The translations under genes and the position numbers were made by a program. Positions 41,785 to 52,016 of a stretch of 64,000 bases of DNA are shown piece by piece. The stretch comes from Clostridia bacterium (GTDB lineage: Bacteria > Bacillota > Clostridia > Peptostreptococcales > Anaerovoracaceae): NCBI GenBank assembly GCA_910575405.1, contig CAJTER010000003.1, forward strand, positions 1-64,000. Direction: 5' to 3'. The number at the start of each line of letters is the position of its first letter. Within the stretch, counting starts at the first letter, position 1. The notes under the pieces were generated by a model that was not told the origin of the DNA, ran no database searches, and worked only from the letters and a program-made list of their open reading frames with translations.

Positions 41785-42906
41785 CTATTCAATGATAACG
41801 CCATCCTCATCAACCTCAAAATCCTCAGGAGGCTCCGGTATTTCACCAGCATCCGCTTCACCTTCTTCATCCATGGATGGAGCGGTCTTTAGGGTACTTC
41901 GCACCATCTCCTCTACCTTTTGCATGGTTTCCGGATTTTCGGTCAGATATTTTTTCACATTTTCACGGCCCTGCCCGATGCGGTTGCCGTCAAAGCTGTA
42001 CCAGGAGCCCGCCTTTTCGATGATCTTGGCTTCTACTGCGCAGTCCAGAACATCGCCTGAGCGTGAAATACCTTCTCCGTACATAATATCGAATTCTGCC
42101 TGCTTAAAGGGCGGAGCAACTTTGTTTTTTACGACTTTGACTTTTGTCCGATTTCCTAAAAAGTCATCGCCTGATTTGATGGAATCTACCCTGCGTACAT
42201 CGAGGCGCATACTGGAGTAAAATTTCAGCGCCCGGCCGCCTGTTGTTGTTTCGGGGCTTCCAAACATAACCCCTACCTTTTCACGAAGCTGGTTGATGAA
42301 TACAACGGCTGTGTTGGTCTTTTTGACAAAACCCGTAAGCTTTCGCAGCGCCTGAGACATGAGTCTTGCCTGAAGTCCCACATGGGAATCGCCCATTTCT
42401 CCCTCAATTTCCGCCTTAGGAACCAGCGCTGCCACTGAGTCTACAACGATGAGATCCAGCGCGCTGCTACGTACCAGCATTTCGCAAATCTCAAGGGCCT
42501 GCTCCCCTGTATCAGGCTGAGATACCAAAAGCTCATCCACGTTGACGCCCAGATTTTTCGCGTATTCCGGATCCAGGGCGTGCTCCGCATCAATGAATGC
42601 TGTCCTGCCCCCTGTTTTCTGCGCTTCCGCTATGATATGCAGCGTCAGCGTCGTTTTTCCGGAGGATTCAGGTCCAAAGACTTCGATGATCCTTCCTTTT
42701 GGAATACCGCCGATGCCAGTTGCCAGATCCAGGCTCATAGAACCGGTGGAAATCGCTTCGATATCCATCTTCGCCGCTTCATCCCCCAGCTTCATAACCG
42801 CGCCTTTTCCGAATTGCTTTTGTATCTGCTGCAGGGCATCCTGCAGAGCTTTTTCTTTATCTTCAACATTACTGATCGTCTTCTTTGCTGTTGTTTTTGT
42901 TGCCAC
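41785..42906 (-). CDS. recA: recombinase RecA
   Basis: A 373-residue strand exchange protein and LexA co-protease. Visible are Walker [10 protein letters not shown], the [20 protein letters not shown] core, [19 protein letters not shown], loop 2 [19 protein letters not shown] and a long acidic C-terminal tail ending [15 protein letters not shown]. Start codon is GTG at 42906 after GGAGGT. Its promoter carries a perfect LexA box at 42929-42940. It is followed by the DUF4317 gene and preceded by cinA, the common clostridial order. Confidence 0.97.
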   Translation of the reverse strand: MATKTTAKKTISNVEDKEKALQDALQQIQKQFGKGAVMKLGDEAAKMDIEAISTGSMSLDLATGIGGIPKGRIIEVFGPESSGKTTLTLHIIAEAQKTGGRTAFIDAEHALDPEYAKNLGVNVDELLVSQPDTGEQALEICEMLVRSSALDLIVVDSVAALVPKAEIEGEMGDSHVGLQARLMSQALRKLTGFVKKTNTAVVFINQLREKVGVMFGSPETTTGGRALKFYSSMRLDVRRVDSIKSGDDFLGNRTKVKVVKNKVAPPFKQAEFDIMYGEGISRSGDVLDCAVEAKIIEKAGSWYSFDGNRIGQGRENVKKYLTENPETMQKVEEMVRSTLKTAPSMDEEGEADAGEIPEPPEDFEVDEDGVIIE

Positions 42907-42928
42907 TTTTATACCTCCAAACCAAAAT

Positions 42929-42940
42929 GAACATTTGTTC
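42929..42940. promoter_or_regulatory. LexA box of recA
   Basis: GAACATTTGTTC is a perfect GAAC-N4-GTTC core between the -10 element and the GTG start, over the expected transcription start. Confidence 0.85.
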
Positions 42941-42950
42941 TTATCTGCCT

Positions 42951-42979
42951 ATAATACCTTATTTTATTATAAGGGTCAA
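42951..42979 (-). promoter_or_regulatory. recA promoter
   Basis: Minus-strand TTGACC (42974-42979), 17-nt spacer, TATTAT (42951-42956). LexA binding at 42929-42940 would block it. Confidence 0.78.
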
Positions 42980-43054
42980 GTTTTTTATCCTGAAATCAAA
43001 ATGTTTTCCCCTTTTTAAATATACCATATTTTTCCTAATAAGTCAACCATTAAC

Positions 43055-44293
43055 TTATTTTTCGTCTACCAATTTACAGATCAGATCCAGCATGGAAAGT
43101 ACAGCATAATTCCGGTTCCAGTTTCGATTTACATTGCGCATCTGTATTTTCCGGCAATGGGTTTTTCCCCGGTAAACAGCGCCCACATAGACAAGTCCCA
43201 CTGGCTTTTCCGGGCTTCCGCCCTCCGGCCCTGCGATTCCTGTTACGGAAATGCAGATATCGCTTCCTGTTATCTGGAAGAGGCCCTCTGCCATTTCTCT
43301 TGCCGTTTCCTCACTGACCGCGCCGCAGGTTTTCAGCGTTTCCTCCCTAACTCCCAGCTCCTGCATTTTCGCTTCATTGCTGTAGGTAACAAGAGAGCGG
43401 TCGAAAATTTTTGAAATTCCGGAGACGCTTGTAACAGCCGCGGCAAACATTCCGCCAGTACAGGATTCGGCGCTGGAAAGGCTCAGATTTTGTTCCATCA
43501 GTTTTTTGGCCGTTACCTGCACCAGTTCTTCATCATCAGCACTGTAAATGTATTCGCCGATGATTTCCCGTACCTGCTTTAGCATATCGTCCACCGCATT
43601 TCTTGCTTCTTCCTTTGTGCTTCGTTTAGAGGCGATTCGCAGGCAGCATTCCCCTTCCTTGGCATAAGTCGCCAGGGTCGGATCCGTCTGTTCATTGATC
43701 AGAGGCAGCAGCTTTGTCTCCAGCATGGACTCTCCGATGCCAAAGGTGCGAATCATTCGGTAGTAAATAACGCCCTCGGATTTTTTCTCCAGATATGGGA
43801 GTACGCTTTCCTGAAACATGGCAGTCATTTCTCTCGGCGGCCCAGGCATACAGATCATATGCTTTCCGTCTTGTTCCAGCGCAAAGCCGGGAGCAGTTCC
43901 CGCATGGTTTTCAAAGACAATGGCTCTTGACGGCATATAGGCCTGCTTTTTATTGTTTTCCGTCATTTTACGGTTTTGTTTTTTGAAATACGTTTCCAGA
44001 CGCTCCATGGAGGGCTGATGCAGACGCATCTCATCCCCCAGCGCCCTGCAGGCGATTTCCTTTGTCAGATCGTCCTGTGTGGGTCCGAGCCCGCCTGTAG
44101 TGATGATCAGATCGCAGTCCTTAAATGCCATGTGGATGAGCTTCTCAAGACGCTTTGGATTGTCTCCTACCGTATAGTGATACATAACATCAAAACCCAG
44201 CAGGTTCAGCTGCTGGGATAAAAATACCGTGTTTGTGTTGGTAATCTGCCCAAAGAGAAGCTCTGTCCCTACACTCAGAATCGTTGCTTTCAT
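43055..44293 (-). CDS. cinA: CinA family competence/damage-inducible protein
   Basis: A 412-residue protein. The N-terminal MoaB/MogA-like domain (ILSVGTELLFGQITNTN, LIITTGGLGPTQDDLTKE) is followed by the C-terminal nicotinamide nucleotide amidohydrolase domain (LSLSSAESCTGGMFAAAV, GIAGPEGGSPEKPVGLVY). It hydrolyses NMN and may clean pyridine nucleotide by-products; in some Firmicutes it is competence-linked. It is 148 nt upstream of recA and 19 nt downstream of pgsA, as in many relatives. Ribosome binding site GGGAGGA precedes ATG. Confidence 0.93.
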   Translation of the reverse strand: MKATILSVGTELLFGQITNTNTVFLSQQLNLLGFDVMYHYTVGDNPKRLEKLIHMAFKDCDLIITTGGLGPTQDDLTKEIACRALGDEMRLHQPSMERLETYFKKQNRKMTENNKKQAYMPSRAIVFENHAGTAPGFALEQDGKHMICMPGPPREMTAMFQESVLPYLEKKSEGVIYYRMIRTFGIGESMLETKLLPLINEQTDPTLATYAKEGECCLRIASKRSTKEEARNAVDDMLKQVREIIGEYIYSADDEELVQVTAKKLMEQNLSLSSAESCTGGMFAAAVTSVSGISKIFDRSLVTYSNEAKMQELGVREETLKTCGAVSEETAREMAEGLFQITGSDICISVTGIAGPEGGSPEKPVGLVYVGAVYRGKTHCRKIQMRNVNRNWNRNYAVLSMLDLICKLVDEK

Positions 44294-44312
44294 ATATGTC
44301 CTCCCTATCCCT

Positions 44313-44840
44313 TTACATGGATAATAATTGCTTGTTTTTTACGATGTATTCAATTCCCGAAATAATGGTCATCGCTACAGCGATCCAGAGGAAAATTTCA
44401 TCCAGAGGAATGCTGATATAGCGGCATGGCCAGTTATCCAAAAGCAGCAAAGGAATCGCGATCATCTGTGTAATGGTTTTGATTTTTCCTGTCATTCCTG
44501 CCGCAATGACGATACCTTCCGCAGCCGCCACCTGGCGCAGCCCTGTTACGGCAAATTCCCTTGCCAGAATGACAATTACCATCCAGCTTGCCACGTTTCC
44601 CAGCTCCACGAGGCATAAAAGGGCTGCCATGACCAGAAGCTTGTCTGCCAGGGGATCCATTAGCTTTCCGAAATTAGTAACAAGATTATATTTTCTTGCG
44701 ATATGCCCGTCCAGCATGTCCGTCAGAGCGGCTGCGATAAAAATAATTGTTGCAATATAACGGTGTCCCATCATCAGAACTACAATAAAAACGGGGATTG
44801 CAATAATTCGTAAAAGTGTGAGTTTGTTAGGCAAATTCAT
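44313..44840 (-). CDS. pgsA: CDP-diacylglycerol-glycerol-3-phosphate 3-phosphatidyltransferase
   Basis: A 175-residue membrane enzyme that makes phosphatidylglycerol phosphate. It carries the CDP-alcohol phosphotransferase motif as DMLDGHIARKYNLVTNFGKL followed by MDPLADKL, with all four Asp present. About four to five hydrophobic helices are visible. ATG 44840 follows GGAGGAGG. It lies between rimO and cinA in the usual order. Confidence 0.94.
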   Translation of the reverse strand: MNLPNKLTLLRIIAIPVFIVVLMMGHRYIATIIFIAAALTDMLDGHIARKYNLVTNFGKLMDPLADKLLVMAALLCLVELGNVASWMVIVILAREFAVTGLRQVAAAEGIVIAAGMTGKIKTITQMIAIPLLLLDNWPCRYISIPLDEIFLWIAVAMTIISGIEYIVKNKQLLSM

Positions 44841-44897
44841 AGTTTCCTCCTCCCGACGCGCCTAGCCGCGTCCTATATGCAGATTGGAACGTTCACT

Positions 44898-46217
44898 TTA
44901 AGCTTCAACCTCTCTGCCTATCAGATCATAATCAAAAGCATCTGTTATTTCTACAAAGACCAGTTCCCCCGGAGCCAGATCACGCTCTGAAGTGAACAGA
45001 ACAGAATTATCGATTTCCGGAGCATCCTGTGCGGTCCTTCCGATATAGCTTCCATCCGGGTCACGCTCTTCTGTAAGGACCTGAAGCGTTTTTCCTACTT
45101 TTTTTCTGTTGGACTCCAGCGAAATATCAAGCTGCGTCCGCATGATGGCATCCTGCCTCTGTATCTTTATTTCTTCCTCCACCTGCTCATCCATGTCTGC
45201 CGCCGCTGTCCCCTCTTCCTGGGAATAAGCGAACACTCCCAAACGCTCGAACTCCATTTCCCGGGCAAAATCCAAAAGCTGTTCAAAGTCTTCTTCTGTT
45301 TCACCTGGAAATCCTGTGATAAACGTGGTTCGAATATGCATATCCGGTATGGCAGTACGAAGCTTTTTAATGGTTCTTCTGATGCTGGCCTCAGTAGAAC
45401 GCCGGTTCATGGACTTTAAAATGTGATCACTGCAATGCTGCAGCGGAATATCCAGATAGCGGCAGATTTTTTCTTCCTCAGCTATGGTCTGAATCAGTTC
45501 ATCTGTAATGCGATCTTCATAGCAGTACATGAGCCGAATCCAGGCAATTCCAGAAATTCTGCACAGTTTTTTCAAAAGCTGAGGCAGTGCGAGTCTGCCG
45601 TAGAGATCCATACCATAGGCTGTTACGTCCTGTGCAACGAGAATCAATTCTTTGCAGCCCTTCTCAGCCAAACGTTCCGCTTCTTTTACGATATCCTCCT
45701 GCTTTCTACTGCGGTATTTTCCCCGTATTTGAGGAATGACGCAGTAAGTACAAACATTGTTGCACCCTTCCGCAATCTTTAATGTTGCGGTATAAGGGTT
45801 TTCCTCCAGCTTACGGCAGTGCAGCTCCAAAAACGTTTCACTGCAGGCACTGCAATAGGTTTCCCGTTTTCCTTTGCAGAAGCTGCCGAGAATTTCCGGG
45901 AGCCGCTGATAATCATTGACCCCCAGGAACAAATCCACTTCCGGCATTTCCACAAAAAGCTCCTCCATATATCTCTGGGACAGACAGCCTGACACAGCCA
46001 GAATGGCATCCTCCCGCTTACAGTCTGCCATTTGAAAAATACATTCAATGGACTCGCTCTTGGCATCATTTATGAAGCCGCAGGTATTGACAATAACCAC
46101 ATCTGCCTCTTGTGGCGCATTGGTGATCCTGTGGCCTGCCTGTTCTAAGATGCCGGCTGCCACCTCTGAGTCATTCTTATTTTTGGGACAACCTAATGTT
46201 TCAATATAGATATTCAT
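44898..46217 (-). CDS. rimO: ribosomal protein S12 methylthiotransferase RimO
   Basis: A 439-residue radical SAM enzyme that methylthiolates Asp of S12. The N-terminal UPF0004 domain (IETLGCPKNKNDSEVAAG) has its three Cys; the radical SAM cluster is AEGCNNVCTYCVIPQIRG (C-x3-C-x2-C); the C-terminal TRAM domain ends in FVEITDAFDYDLIGREV. ATG 46217 is one base past the ftsK stop, and the ribosome binding site GGAAGG lies within the end of ftsK, so it is translationally coupled. Confidence 0.94.
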   Translation of the reverse strand: MNIYIETLGCPKNKNDSEVAAGILEQAGHRITNAPQEADVVIVNTCGFINDAKSESIECIFQMADCKREDAILAVSGCLSQRYMEELFVEMPEVDLFLGVNDYQRLPEILGSFCKGKRETYCSACSETFLELHCRKLEENPYTATLKIAEGCNNVCTYCVIPQIRGKYRSRKQEDIVKEAERLAEKGCKELILVAQDVTAYGMDLYGRLALPQLLKKLCRISGIAWIRLMYCYEDRITDELIQTIAEEEKICRYLDIPLQHCSDHILKSMNRRSTEASIRRTIKKLRTAIPDMHIRTTFITGFPGETEEDFEQLLDFAREMEFERLGVFAYSQEEGTAAADMDEQVEEEIKIQRQDAIMRTQLDISLESNRKKVGKTLQVLTEERDPDGSYIGRTAQDAPEIDNSVLFTSERDLAPGELVFVEITDAFDYDLIGREVEA

Positions 46218-46218
46218 A

Positions 46219-49167
46219 TTAACCTTCCTGTAAATCCTTTGTATCTTCATGAAGAGCCTGAAGCTCGGCTTCTGTCATAAGCACCTGTCTCGGCTTGCTG
46301 CCTTCCGGAGGTCCGATGATGCCGCGTGCTTCCATCATGTCCACAATTCTAGCTGCCCGGTTGTAACCGATACGAAAACGTCTCTGGAGCATGGAAACTG
46401 AGGCCTGTCCTGCAGAGACCACTGTCTCAATGGCTTCCGGCAGCAATTCATCTGTATCTTCCGGCGTTTTTTCCGACGCTCCCGCTTTATCGATGCTATC
46501 AATGACATCATCCGCGTATTCAGCTTCCTGAACCTGTCCTTTTACAAATTCAATCACATTATGCACCTCGGAATCGGAAATAAAGGTTCCCTGAACTCTG
46601 GTAGGCTTGCCGCCTCCAATGGGGCTGAAGAGCATGTCGCCCTTTCCCACCAGCTTTTCTGCTCCCGCCATGTCGAGGATGGTTCTGGAGTCAAACTGAG
46701 AGGATACGGCAAAGGCAATTCTGGAAGGCACGTTGGCCTTGATGACACCTGTAATAACGTTTACAGATGGCCTCTGGGTGGCCAGAATCAGATGCATTCC
46801 CGCAGCTCTTGCCTTTTGTGCCAGCCTGCAGATGGACTCCTCCACCTGAGCCGGCGCTGCCATCATCAGATCCGCCAGTTCGTCGATGATGATAACAACC
46901 TGAGGAAGGAACTCATCCTCTTCTCCCCTGACAGTTACCGTTTCATTGTAGCTTGCCAGCTCGCGAACGCCTTCTTTTGCGAATTTTTTGTATCGATCCT
47001 CCATTTCCGCAACCGCCCAGTTGAGAGCTGCCGCCGCCTTTGCAGGTTCTGTAACCACCGGAATGAGAAGGTGCGGAATGCCGTTATAGTTGGTCAGCTC
47101 CACAACCTTGGGGTCGATGAGCACCAGCTTTACCTCCTCCGGCTTTGCTTTATAAAGGATGCTGGTAATGATACTGTTTACACAGACGCTCTTTCCTGAG
47201 CCGGTCGATCCTGCAATCAAAAGGTGAGGCATTCCCTTGAGATCCGCCACAATTGCATTTCCTGCAATATCCTTTCCTACAGTAAAAGTGATCTTGGATT
47301 TTGCGTTTTTAAACTCCTTGGAATCGATAATTTCGCGGATAGTAACCATATTTACCTTGTCATTTTCCACCTCAATTCCAACAGCTGCCTTTCCCGGAAT
47401 AGGAGCCTCAATTCGGATACTCTTTGCTTCCAGATTCAGCGCAATATCATCAGCCAGATTGACGATGCTTTTCACCTTTACCCCTACATTAGGATGGATT
47501 TCATAGCGGGTTACTGCAGGTCCCTGTATGACCTGAACTACCTGAGCGTCAATGTGGAAGTTTTTTAATGTTTCTTCCAGCTTCATAGCCTTTGCCTGAA
47601 GGGCTACGTTCATGCTGGCCTTGTTCTGAGGCGCCTTTCCCTTATTCAAAAGCTCGACGGAGGGGAACTGATAAACAGCTGGTACAGCTGTCTGACTGTT
47701 TAATTCCTCCGGATCGAGGGCAGCTTTTGCTGCCTGACTGTTTGTAAGCTTTTCGGAAGGTACCTGCTGCACTGTGTTTACCCCACTCGCAGGATCAGAA
47801 GAAACTGCGGCTGCTTCTGCAGGTTCGTCCGGAACCTGTTCTTCGGCCATATCCTGTGTCTGGGAGATTCCTGACTCACAAGGAGTTTCTCCCGCTGGAA
47901 TATACGTGCTTATCGTTTCCTGTTCTCGGGTTTTCACGCTGGCAGTATCTGTTTCTAAAAGGGAAGGCTGTTCCTCACCGACAGCATGTTCATCCAGACC
48001 AAAACGCAGGCTGCCAGCTGTTCCAATTCCTCCTTCGTCCATCAATCCATAGCCTTCGGCCTGTTTGGAATTATCCTCCCGTAAAGAGGAAATGGTATTT
48101 CCTGAAAACCCATCAAAGACTTCACAAAAAGGATCCCGATCAAGGGAGGCATCTTCCATCAGATCTTCTGTACCATATCCGGAAGTCATATCCTGCGCGC
48201 CGACAAAAAGTTCATCATCCTGCATATATTCCAAAATGTTTCGCTGGCTTTTTGAAATTCGGTTTTGTATGTAAGGAGGCTCCCAGTCGTCCGGTCTATC
48301 TGCCTGTTTTTTAGGATAGGTCCTGATTGGTGAAGGAATCGCTTCTTCTGGATCCGGCAGTTCCTCAAAGGGCGCCTGCTCCTTTTTTCTTCCAAAGTGA
48401 AAAGCAGGAAAACGCCTTTTTTTCTCCGGAAGCCCGAAGATTTCGCCGGAAACTGGAAGATCCTCCTGCATATGCAGCATGGCATCCGGCAGTTCCTGTA
48501 CTGGCTCAAATTCCTCTTCTGCCAGCAGCGCTTCCCTCCTGCGGGCTCTTTTTTCTGCCGCTTTTTCAACAAACCTTGAAATCGGCGTATTGATAATGAG
48601 CAGCAGGCAGATGACAATAATAAGGCTGGAGAGAATGTAAAGGCCCGGAAGTCCAAAAGCTTTGACAAGGAGGCTTCCCATATGCATGCCAAAAAGACCG
48701 CCGCTTTCAAGCCTTGAACCTGCCCTGTAAAAATCTCCTGCTGCGGAAAGACTGAATTCCAGCGCATGGGGATCCAAAAACCTTGCAGAGTTAATAATGG
48801 ATACTGTAAGCAGAATGACAAAAAGGAGGATAACCGATTTTCTGCCAATATGGATGGTCTTTCTGGCAAACAGCAGAATTCCGTATAAAATCAAATAATA
48901 AGGGAGCACATAGGCTACTGCGCCCAGGCATCCCTTGAAAAATGTCGAAAGTCCTTCACCTACGATTCCCGCCGCATGGGTCTGAAATGCCACCACCAGA
49001 AAAACGCCCAGGGCAATGATGATAACCGCCCAGATTTCATCCCTCACATTTGAATGAACTCCCCTGTCCCCCGGCGGCGCTGTAAAATCTGCAGTTTTCC
49101 TCTGTTTGCCGGCACCCCTGCCGCCGGAGCCTGCTGTTTTTGCGGGCTTTCTCTTTTTTTCTGCCAT
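46219..49167 (-). CDS. ftsK: DNA translocase FtsK/SpoIIIE
   Basis: A 982-residue DNA pump for chromosome segregation at the septum. Four N-terminal membrane helices (for example [16 protein letters not shown] and [19 protein letters not shown]) are followed by a long charged and Glu/Ser-rich linker (about residues 200-510). The motor has Walker [16 protein letters not shown] near residue 650 and Walker [14 protein letters not shown] near residue 760. The gamma domain [19 protein letters not shown] ends the protein. In a spore former this could serve both division and sporulation. It heads the rimO-pgsA-cinA operon. Confidence 0.95.
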   Translation of the reverse strand: MAEKKRKPAKTAGSGGRGAGKQRKTADFTAPPGDRGVHSNVRDEIWAVIIIALGVFLVVAFQTHAAGIVGEGLSTFFKGCLGAVAYVLPYYLILYGILLFARKTIHIGRKSVILLFVILLTVSIINSARFLDPHALEFSLSAAGDFYRAGSRLESGGLFGMHMGSLLVKAFGLPGLYILSSLIIVICLLLIINTPISRFVEKAAEKRARRREALLAEEEFEPVQELPDAMLHMQEDLPVSGEIFGLPEKKRRFPAFHFGRKKEQAPFEELPDPEEAIPSPIRTYPKKQADRPDDWEPPYIQNRISKSQRNILEYMQDDELFVGAQDMTSGYGTEDLMEDASLDRDPFCEVFDGFSGNTISSLREDNSKQAEGYGLMDEGGIGTAGSLRFGLDEHAVGEEQPSLLETDTASVKTREQETISTYIPAGETPCESGISQTQDMAEEQVPDEPAEAAAVSSDPASGVNTVQQVPSEKLTNSQAAKAALDPEELNSQTAVPAVYQFPSVELLNKGKAPQNKASMNVALQAKAMKLEETLKNFHIDAQVVQVIQGPAVTRYEIHPNVGVKVKSIVNLADDIALNLEAKSIRIEAPIPGKAAVGIEVENDKVNMVTIREIIDSKEFKNAKSKITFTVGKDIAGNAIVADLKGMPHLLIAGSTGSGKSVCVNSIITSILYKAKPEEVKLVLIDPKVVELTNYNGIPHLLIPVVTEPAKAAAALNWAVAEMEDRYKKFAKEGVRELASYNETVTVRGEEDEFLPQVVIIIDELADLMMAAPAQVEESICRLAQKARAAGMHLILATQRPSVNVITGVIKANVPSRIAFAVSSQFDSRTILDMAGAEKLVGKGDMLFSPIGGGKPTRVQGTFISDSEVHNVIEFVKGQVQEAEYADDVIDSIDKAGASEKTPEDTDELLPEAIETVVSAGQASVSMLQRRFRIGYNRAARIVDMMEARGIIGPPEGSKPRQVLMTEAELQALHEDTKDLQEG

Positions 49168-49292
49168 TTTTTATCCTTTCCCTGTATCCTATGCGAGGAA
49201 AATTGCATAGATTAATCTCAGAGCGCTAAAAAATCATTGTTTCATTATACCATAAATAAGAATAAAAGCATACAAAAAAACAGGCGAAAGGT

Positions 49293-49326
49293 TTTACAAA
49301 ATACGTCGAACAGTGGTATACTGTTC
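49293..49326 (+). promoter_or_regulatory. asd promoter with overlapping palindrome
   Basis: TTTACA at 49293-49298, 18-nt spacer, TATACT at 49317-49322. GAACAGT-ggtat-ACTGTTC (49308-49326), a perfect 7-bp inverted repeat, covers the -10. Its half-site spacing does not fit the LexA core, so another regulator is likely. Confidence 0.6.
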
Positions 49327-49363
49327 ACATATTTGTCAAACAATCAAATCAGGAGGATAAAAA

Positions 49364-50356
49364 ATGAACAAAAAACCAAATATCGCAATTGTGGGCGCTA
49401 CGGGGGTCGTCGGCTCTACGTTCCTCAAAGTGTTGGAAGAAAGGGATTTCCCTTTTGAGCATATATACATGATGGCGTCCGCTAAGTCAGCAGGCAAAAC
49501 CGTCACCTTTAAAGGCAAGGACTATGTAGTGGAAGAGCTGAATGAACATTCCTTTGATAAGGATATCGACATTGCACTCTTCTCTGCAGGAGGAAGCACC
49601 AGCGAAAAATACGCGCCTGTTGCAGCAGCACACGGTGTAACGGTGGTAGACAACAGCAGCGCATGGAGAATGGATAAGGAGGTTCCGCTGGTTGTACCGG
49701 AGGTAAATCCAAAGGATATCGACTGGAACAAGGGAATCATCGCAAATCCAAATTGCTCAACCATCCAGGCAATGGTAGTTTTAAAGCCGCTCCATGAAAA
49801 ATACAAAATCAAAAGAGTCGTTTATTCTACTTATCAGGCAGTATCCGGATCTGGTGTAAAGGGCATCAGCGATCTTACGGAAGGTCTGAAGGGAAATGAC
49901 AAGTGTGAAGCATATCCACATCCGATTGCAGGAAACTGCCTCCCACACATTGACGTTTTCCTCGAAAACGGATATACAAAAGAAGAAATGAAGATGATCA
50001 ACGAAACCCATAAAATCCTCGGTGATGACAGCATCAAGGTGACGGCTACTACGGTCCGGGTTCCCGTCTTTGATTCCCACAGCGAATCCATCAACATTGA
50101 ATTTGAAAACCCAATTGATGTGGATGAGGTGCGGGAGCTTTTGGCAAACTCCCCGGGAATTATCGTGCAGGACGATCCGGGCAATAACGTATACCCTCTG
50201 GCCCGTGAAGCAGCAGGCCATAATGAAGTATATGTAGGCCGCATCCGCAGAGACTTTTCTGTAGAAAACGGAATCAATCTGTGGGTTGTAGCAGACAATA
50301 TCCGTAAAGGAGCTGCCACAAATGCGGTTCAGATCGCAGAGGAGCTGATCAAATAA
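49364..50356 (+). CDS. asd: aspartate-semialdehyde dehydrogenase
   Basis: A 330-residue enzyme of the lysine, threonine and methionine pathway. The NADP-binding loop is NIAIVGATGVVGSTFLKVL; the catalytic Cys is in IIANPNCSTIQAMVVLKP, and the His region is KVTATTVRVPVFDSHSES. It is followed by dapA 23 nt later, so the two make the branch-point intermediates of lysine and diaminopimelate for the cell wall. ATG 49364 follows CAGGAGGA. The promoter has an unusual palindrome. Confidence 0.95.
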   Translation: MNKKPNIAIVGATGVVGSTFLKVLEERDFPFEHIYMMASAKSAGKTVTFKGKDYVVEELNEHSFDKDIDIALFSAGGSTSEKYAPVAAAHGVTVVDNSSAWRMDKEVPLVVPEVNPKDIDWNKGIIANPNCSTIQAMVVLKPLHEKYKIKRVVYSTYQAVSGSGVKGISDLTEGLKGNDKCEAYPHPIAGNCLPHIDVFLENGYTKEEMKMINETHKILGDDSIKVTATTVRVPVFDSHSESINIEFENPIDVDEVRELLANSPGIIVQDDPGNNVYPLAREAAGHNEVYVGRIRRDFSVENGINLWVVADNIRKGAATNAVQIAEELIK

Positions 50357-50379
50357 TTAAGTGAAAGGAATGAGGCAAC

Positions 50380-51261
50380 GTGACCTTATTTAAAGGCGCT
50401 GGAGTAGCCCTAGTTACCCCCTTTGCGGAGGGAAACGTGGACTTTCCCCGGCTTGCCGGCCTTTTAGACTGGCAGATTTCTTCGGGCATTGATTCCATCG
50501 TAAGCTGCGGAACCACTGGAGAAGCATCTACACTTAATGATGAAGAACATATAAATACTGTAAAATTCACTGTTGAAAAAACAGCAGGAAAAGTGCCTGT
50601 AATTGCAGGCGCCGGAAGCAACGACACGGCCCACGCTGTATTTATGGCCCAGGCCTTAGAAGAAGCGGGCGCTGACGGCCTTCTGGTTGTCACCCCCTAT
50701 TACAACAAATGTACGCCAAAAGGACTTATAAAGCACTATGAGAAGATTGCGGATGCAGCAGGTATTCCCGTGATACTCTATTCCGTTCCCTCAAGGACAG
50801 GTGTGAATATAAGTCCTTCCTGCGTTAAAGAGCTGTCGCAGCATCCGAATATCTGCGGCATTAAAGAAGCCAGCGGCAATATGTCCCAGGTAGTGGAAAT
50901 CGCGCGATATGTTTCAGACGATTTTGCCCTTTACTCAGGAAACGATGATATGATCGTACCCCTGCTGTCTGTCGGAGGAATCGGCGCCATTTCTACTGTG
51001 GCAAACATTATGCCCTCTGAAACAAGTCAGATGATCCACAAGTACCTGCAGGGAGACACAAAGGCTGCCATGAAGCTGCAGCTTGAGATGAAGCCGCTCA
51101 TAGACGCGCTCTTCGTAGAAGTGAATCCAATTCCGGTAAAGGCGGCTCTATCCATGATGGATAAAATAAAACCTGAATACCGGCTCCCTCTGTGCGAAGC
51201 AGAAAATCTATCCCTTTATGATATTATGAACCAGCTGAGAAATTATAAGCTGATTCGCTGA
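50380..51261 (+). CDS. dapA: 4-hydroxy-tetrahydrodipicolinate synthase
   Basis: A 293-residue aldolase that condenses pyruvate and aspartate semialdehyde. Motifs seen: SCGTTGEASTLNDEEH, VTPYYNKCTPKGLIKH (Tyr in the active site), ILYSVPSRTGVNI and the Schiff base Lys in CGIKEASGNMSQV. Start codon is GTG 50380 with a purine-rich AAAGGAATGAGG before it. It is cotranscribed with asd. A strong bidirectional terminator follows. Confidence 0.95.
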   Translation: MTLFKGAGVALVTPFAEGNVDFPRLAGLLDWQISSGIDSIVSCGTTGEASTLNDEEHINTVKFTVEKTAGKVPVIAGAGSNDTAHAVFMAQALEEAGADGLLVVTPYYNKCTPKGLIKHYEKIADAAGIPVILYSVPSRTGVNISPSCVKELSQHPNICGIKEASGNMSQVVEIARYVSDDFALYSGNDDMIVPLLSVGGIGAISTVANIMPSETSQMIHKYLQGDTKAAMKLQLEMKPLIDALFVEVNPIPVKAALSMMDKIKPEYRLPLCEAENLSLYDIMNQLRNYKLIR

Positions 51262-51270
51262 TTTTTGGAA

Positions 51271-51308
51271 AAATAAACCCTGAAAACATCCGCGTTTTCA
51301 GGGTTTAT
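51271..51308. terminator. bidirectional rho-independent terminator
   Basis: AATAAACCCTGAAAAC and GTTTTCAGGGTTTATT pair perfectly over 16 bp around a 6-nt loop. It separates dapA (plus) from the convergent amidase gene (minus), and a T5 run is present on the minus side. Confidence 0.9.
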
Positions 51309-51345
51309 TCCTAATCCATATCGTATCCTGCCTGTAAAAGATCGT

Positions 51346-52016
51346 TTATACCAGCTTGGTATAGCCCGGCAGATAAATCCAATAGCCATTTGATTTAATC
51401 TGGCCCCACTTACCATCCTTTGTCTTTGCCTTCAGCTGATAAACCTTGTTCTTTTTTGCCTTGCCCATGCTCTTGGCGCTGGTGCTGTAGCTTTTCCTCA
51501 TATTCAGGCTGCTGACCGTTATTTTTACCTTCTGAGAGGAAGCCACAGTCTTTGACGTACTGGATGAGGAAGAAGACTTTGTTCCGCTTACCACCTTGGT
51601 ATATCCTGGCAGATAGATCCAGTAGCCGTTTGATTTAATCTGGCCCCATTTGCCGTCCTTTGTCTTTGCCTTCAGCTGGTACGTTTTATTCTTCTTTGCT
51701 TTGCCCATGCTCTTAGAAGAAGAGCTGTAGCTCTTTCTCATGTTCAGGTTGCTCACCGTGACCTTGACCTTCTGGGAAGATGCTACAGTCTTGCTATCGC
51801 TTTCTTGGTCTTTTACCACCTTGGTATAGCCCGGCAGATAAATCCAGTAGCCGTTTGATTTAATCTGGCCCCACTTGCCGTCCTCTGTCTTAGCCTTTAG
51901 CTGATAAGTCTTGTCCTTGGTTGCTTTGCCCATGCTCTTAGAAGAAGAGCTGTAGCTTTTTCTCATGTTCAGATCCGCTACCAGCACCTTGACCTTCTGG
52001 CTTGTGCTGACTGTCT
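51346..52016 (-). repeat. three near-identical SH3-like repeat units in the amidase gene
   Basis: Units at about 51346-51552, 51586-51790 and 51820-52016 code for the same about 66-residue module (KVKVTVSNLNMRKSYSSSSK type, with GKWGQIKSNGYWIYLPGY at the end). The high DNA similarity suggests recent duplication. Confidence 0.85.

Noticed and set aside
49168-49363. Lysine riboswitch before asd-dapA
   Set aside because: The interval between the promoter at 49293-49322 and the ATG at 49364 is only about 35 nt, far too short.
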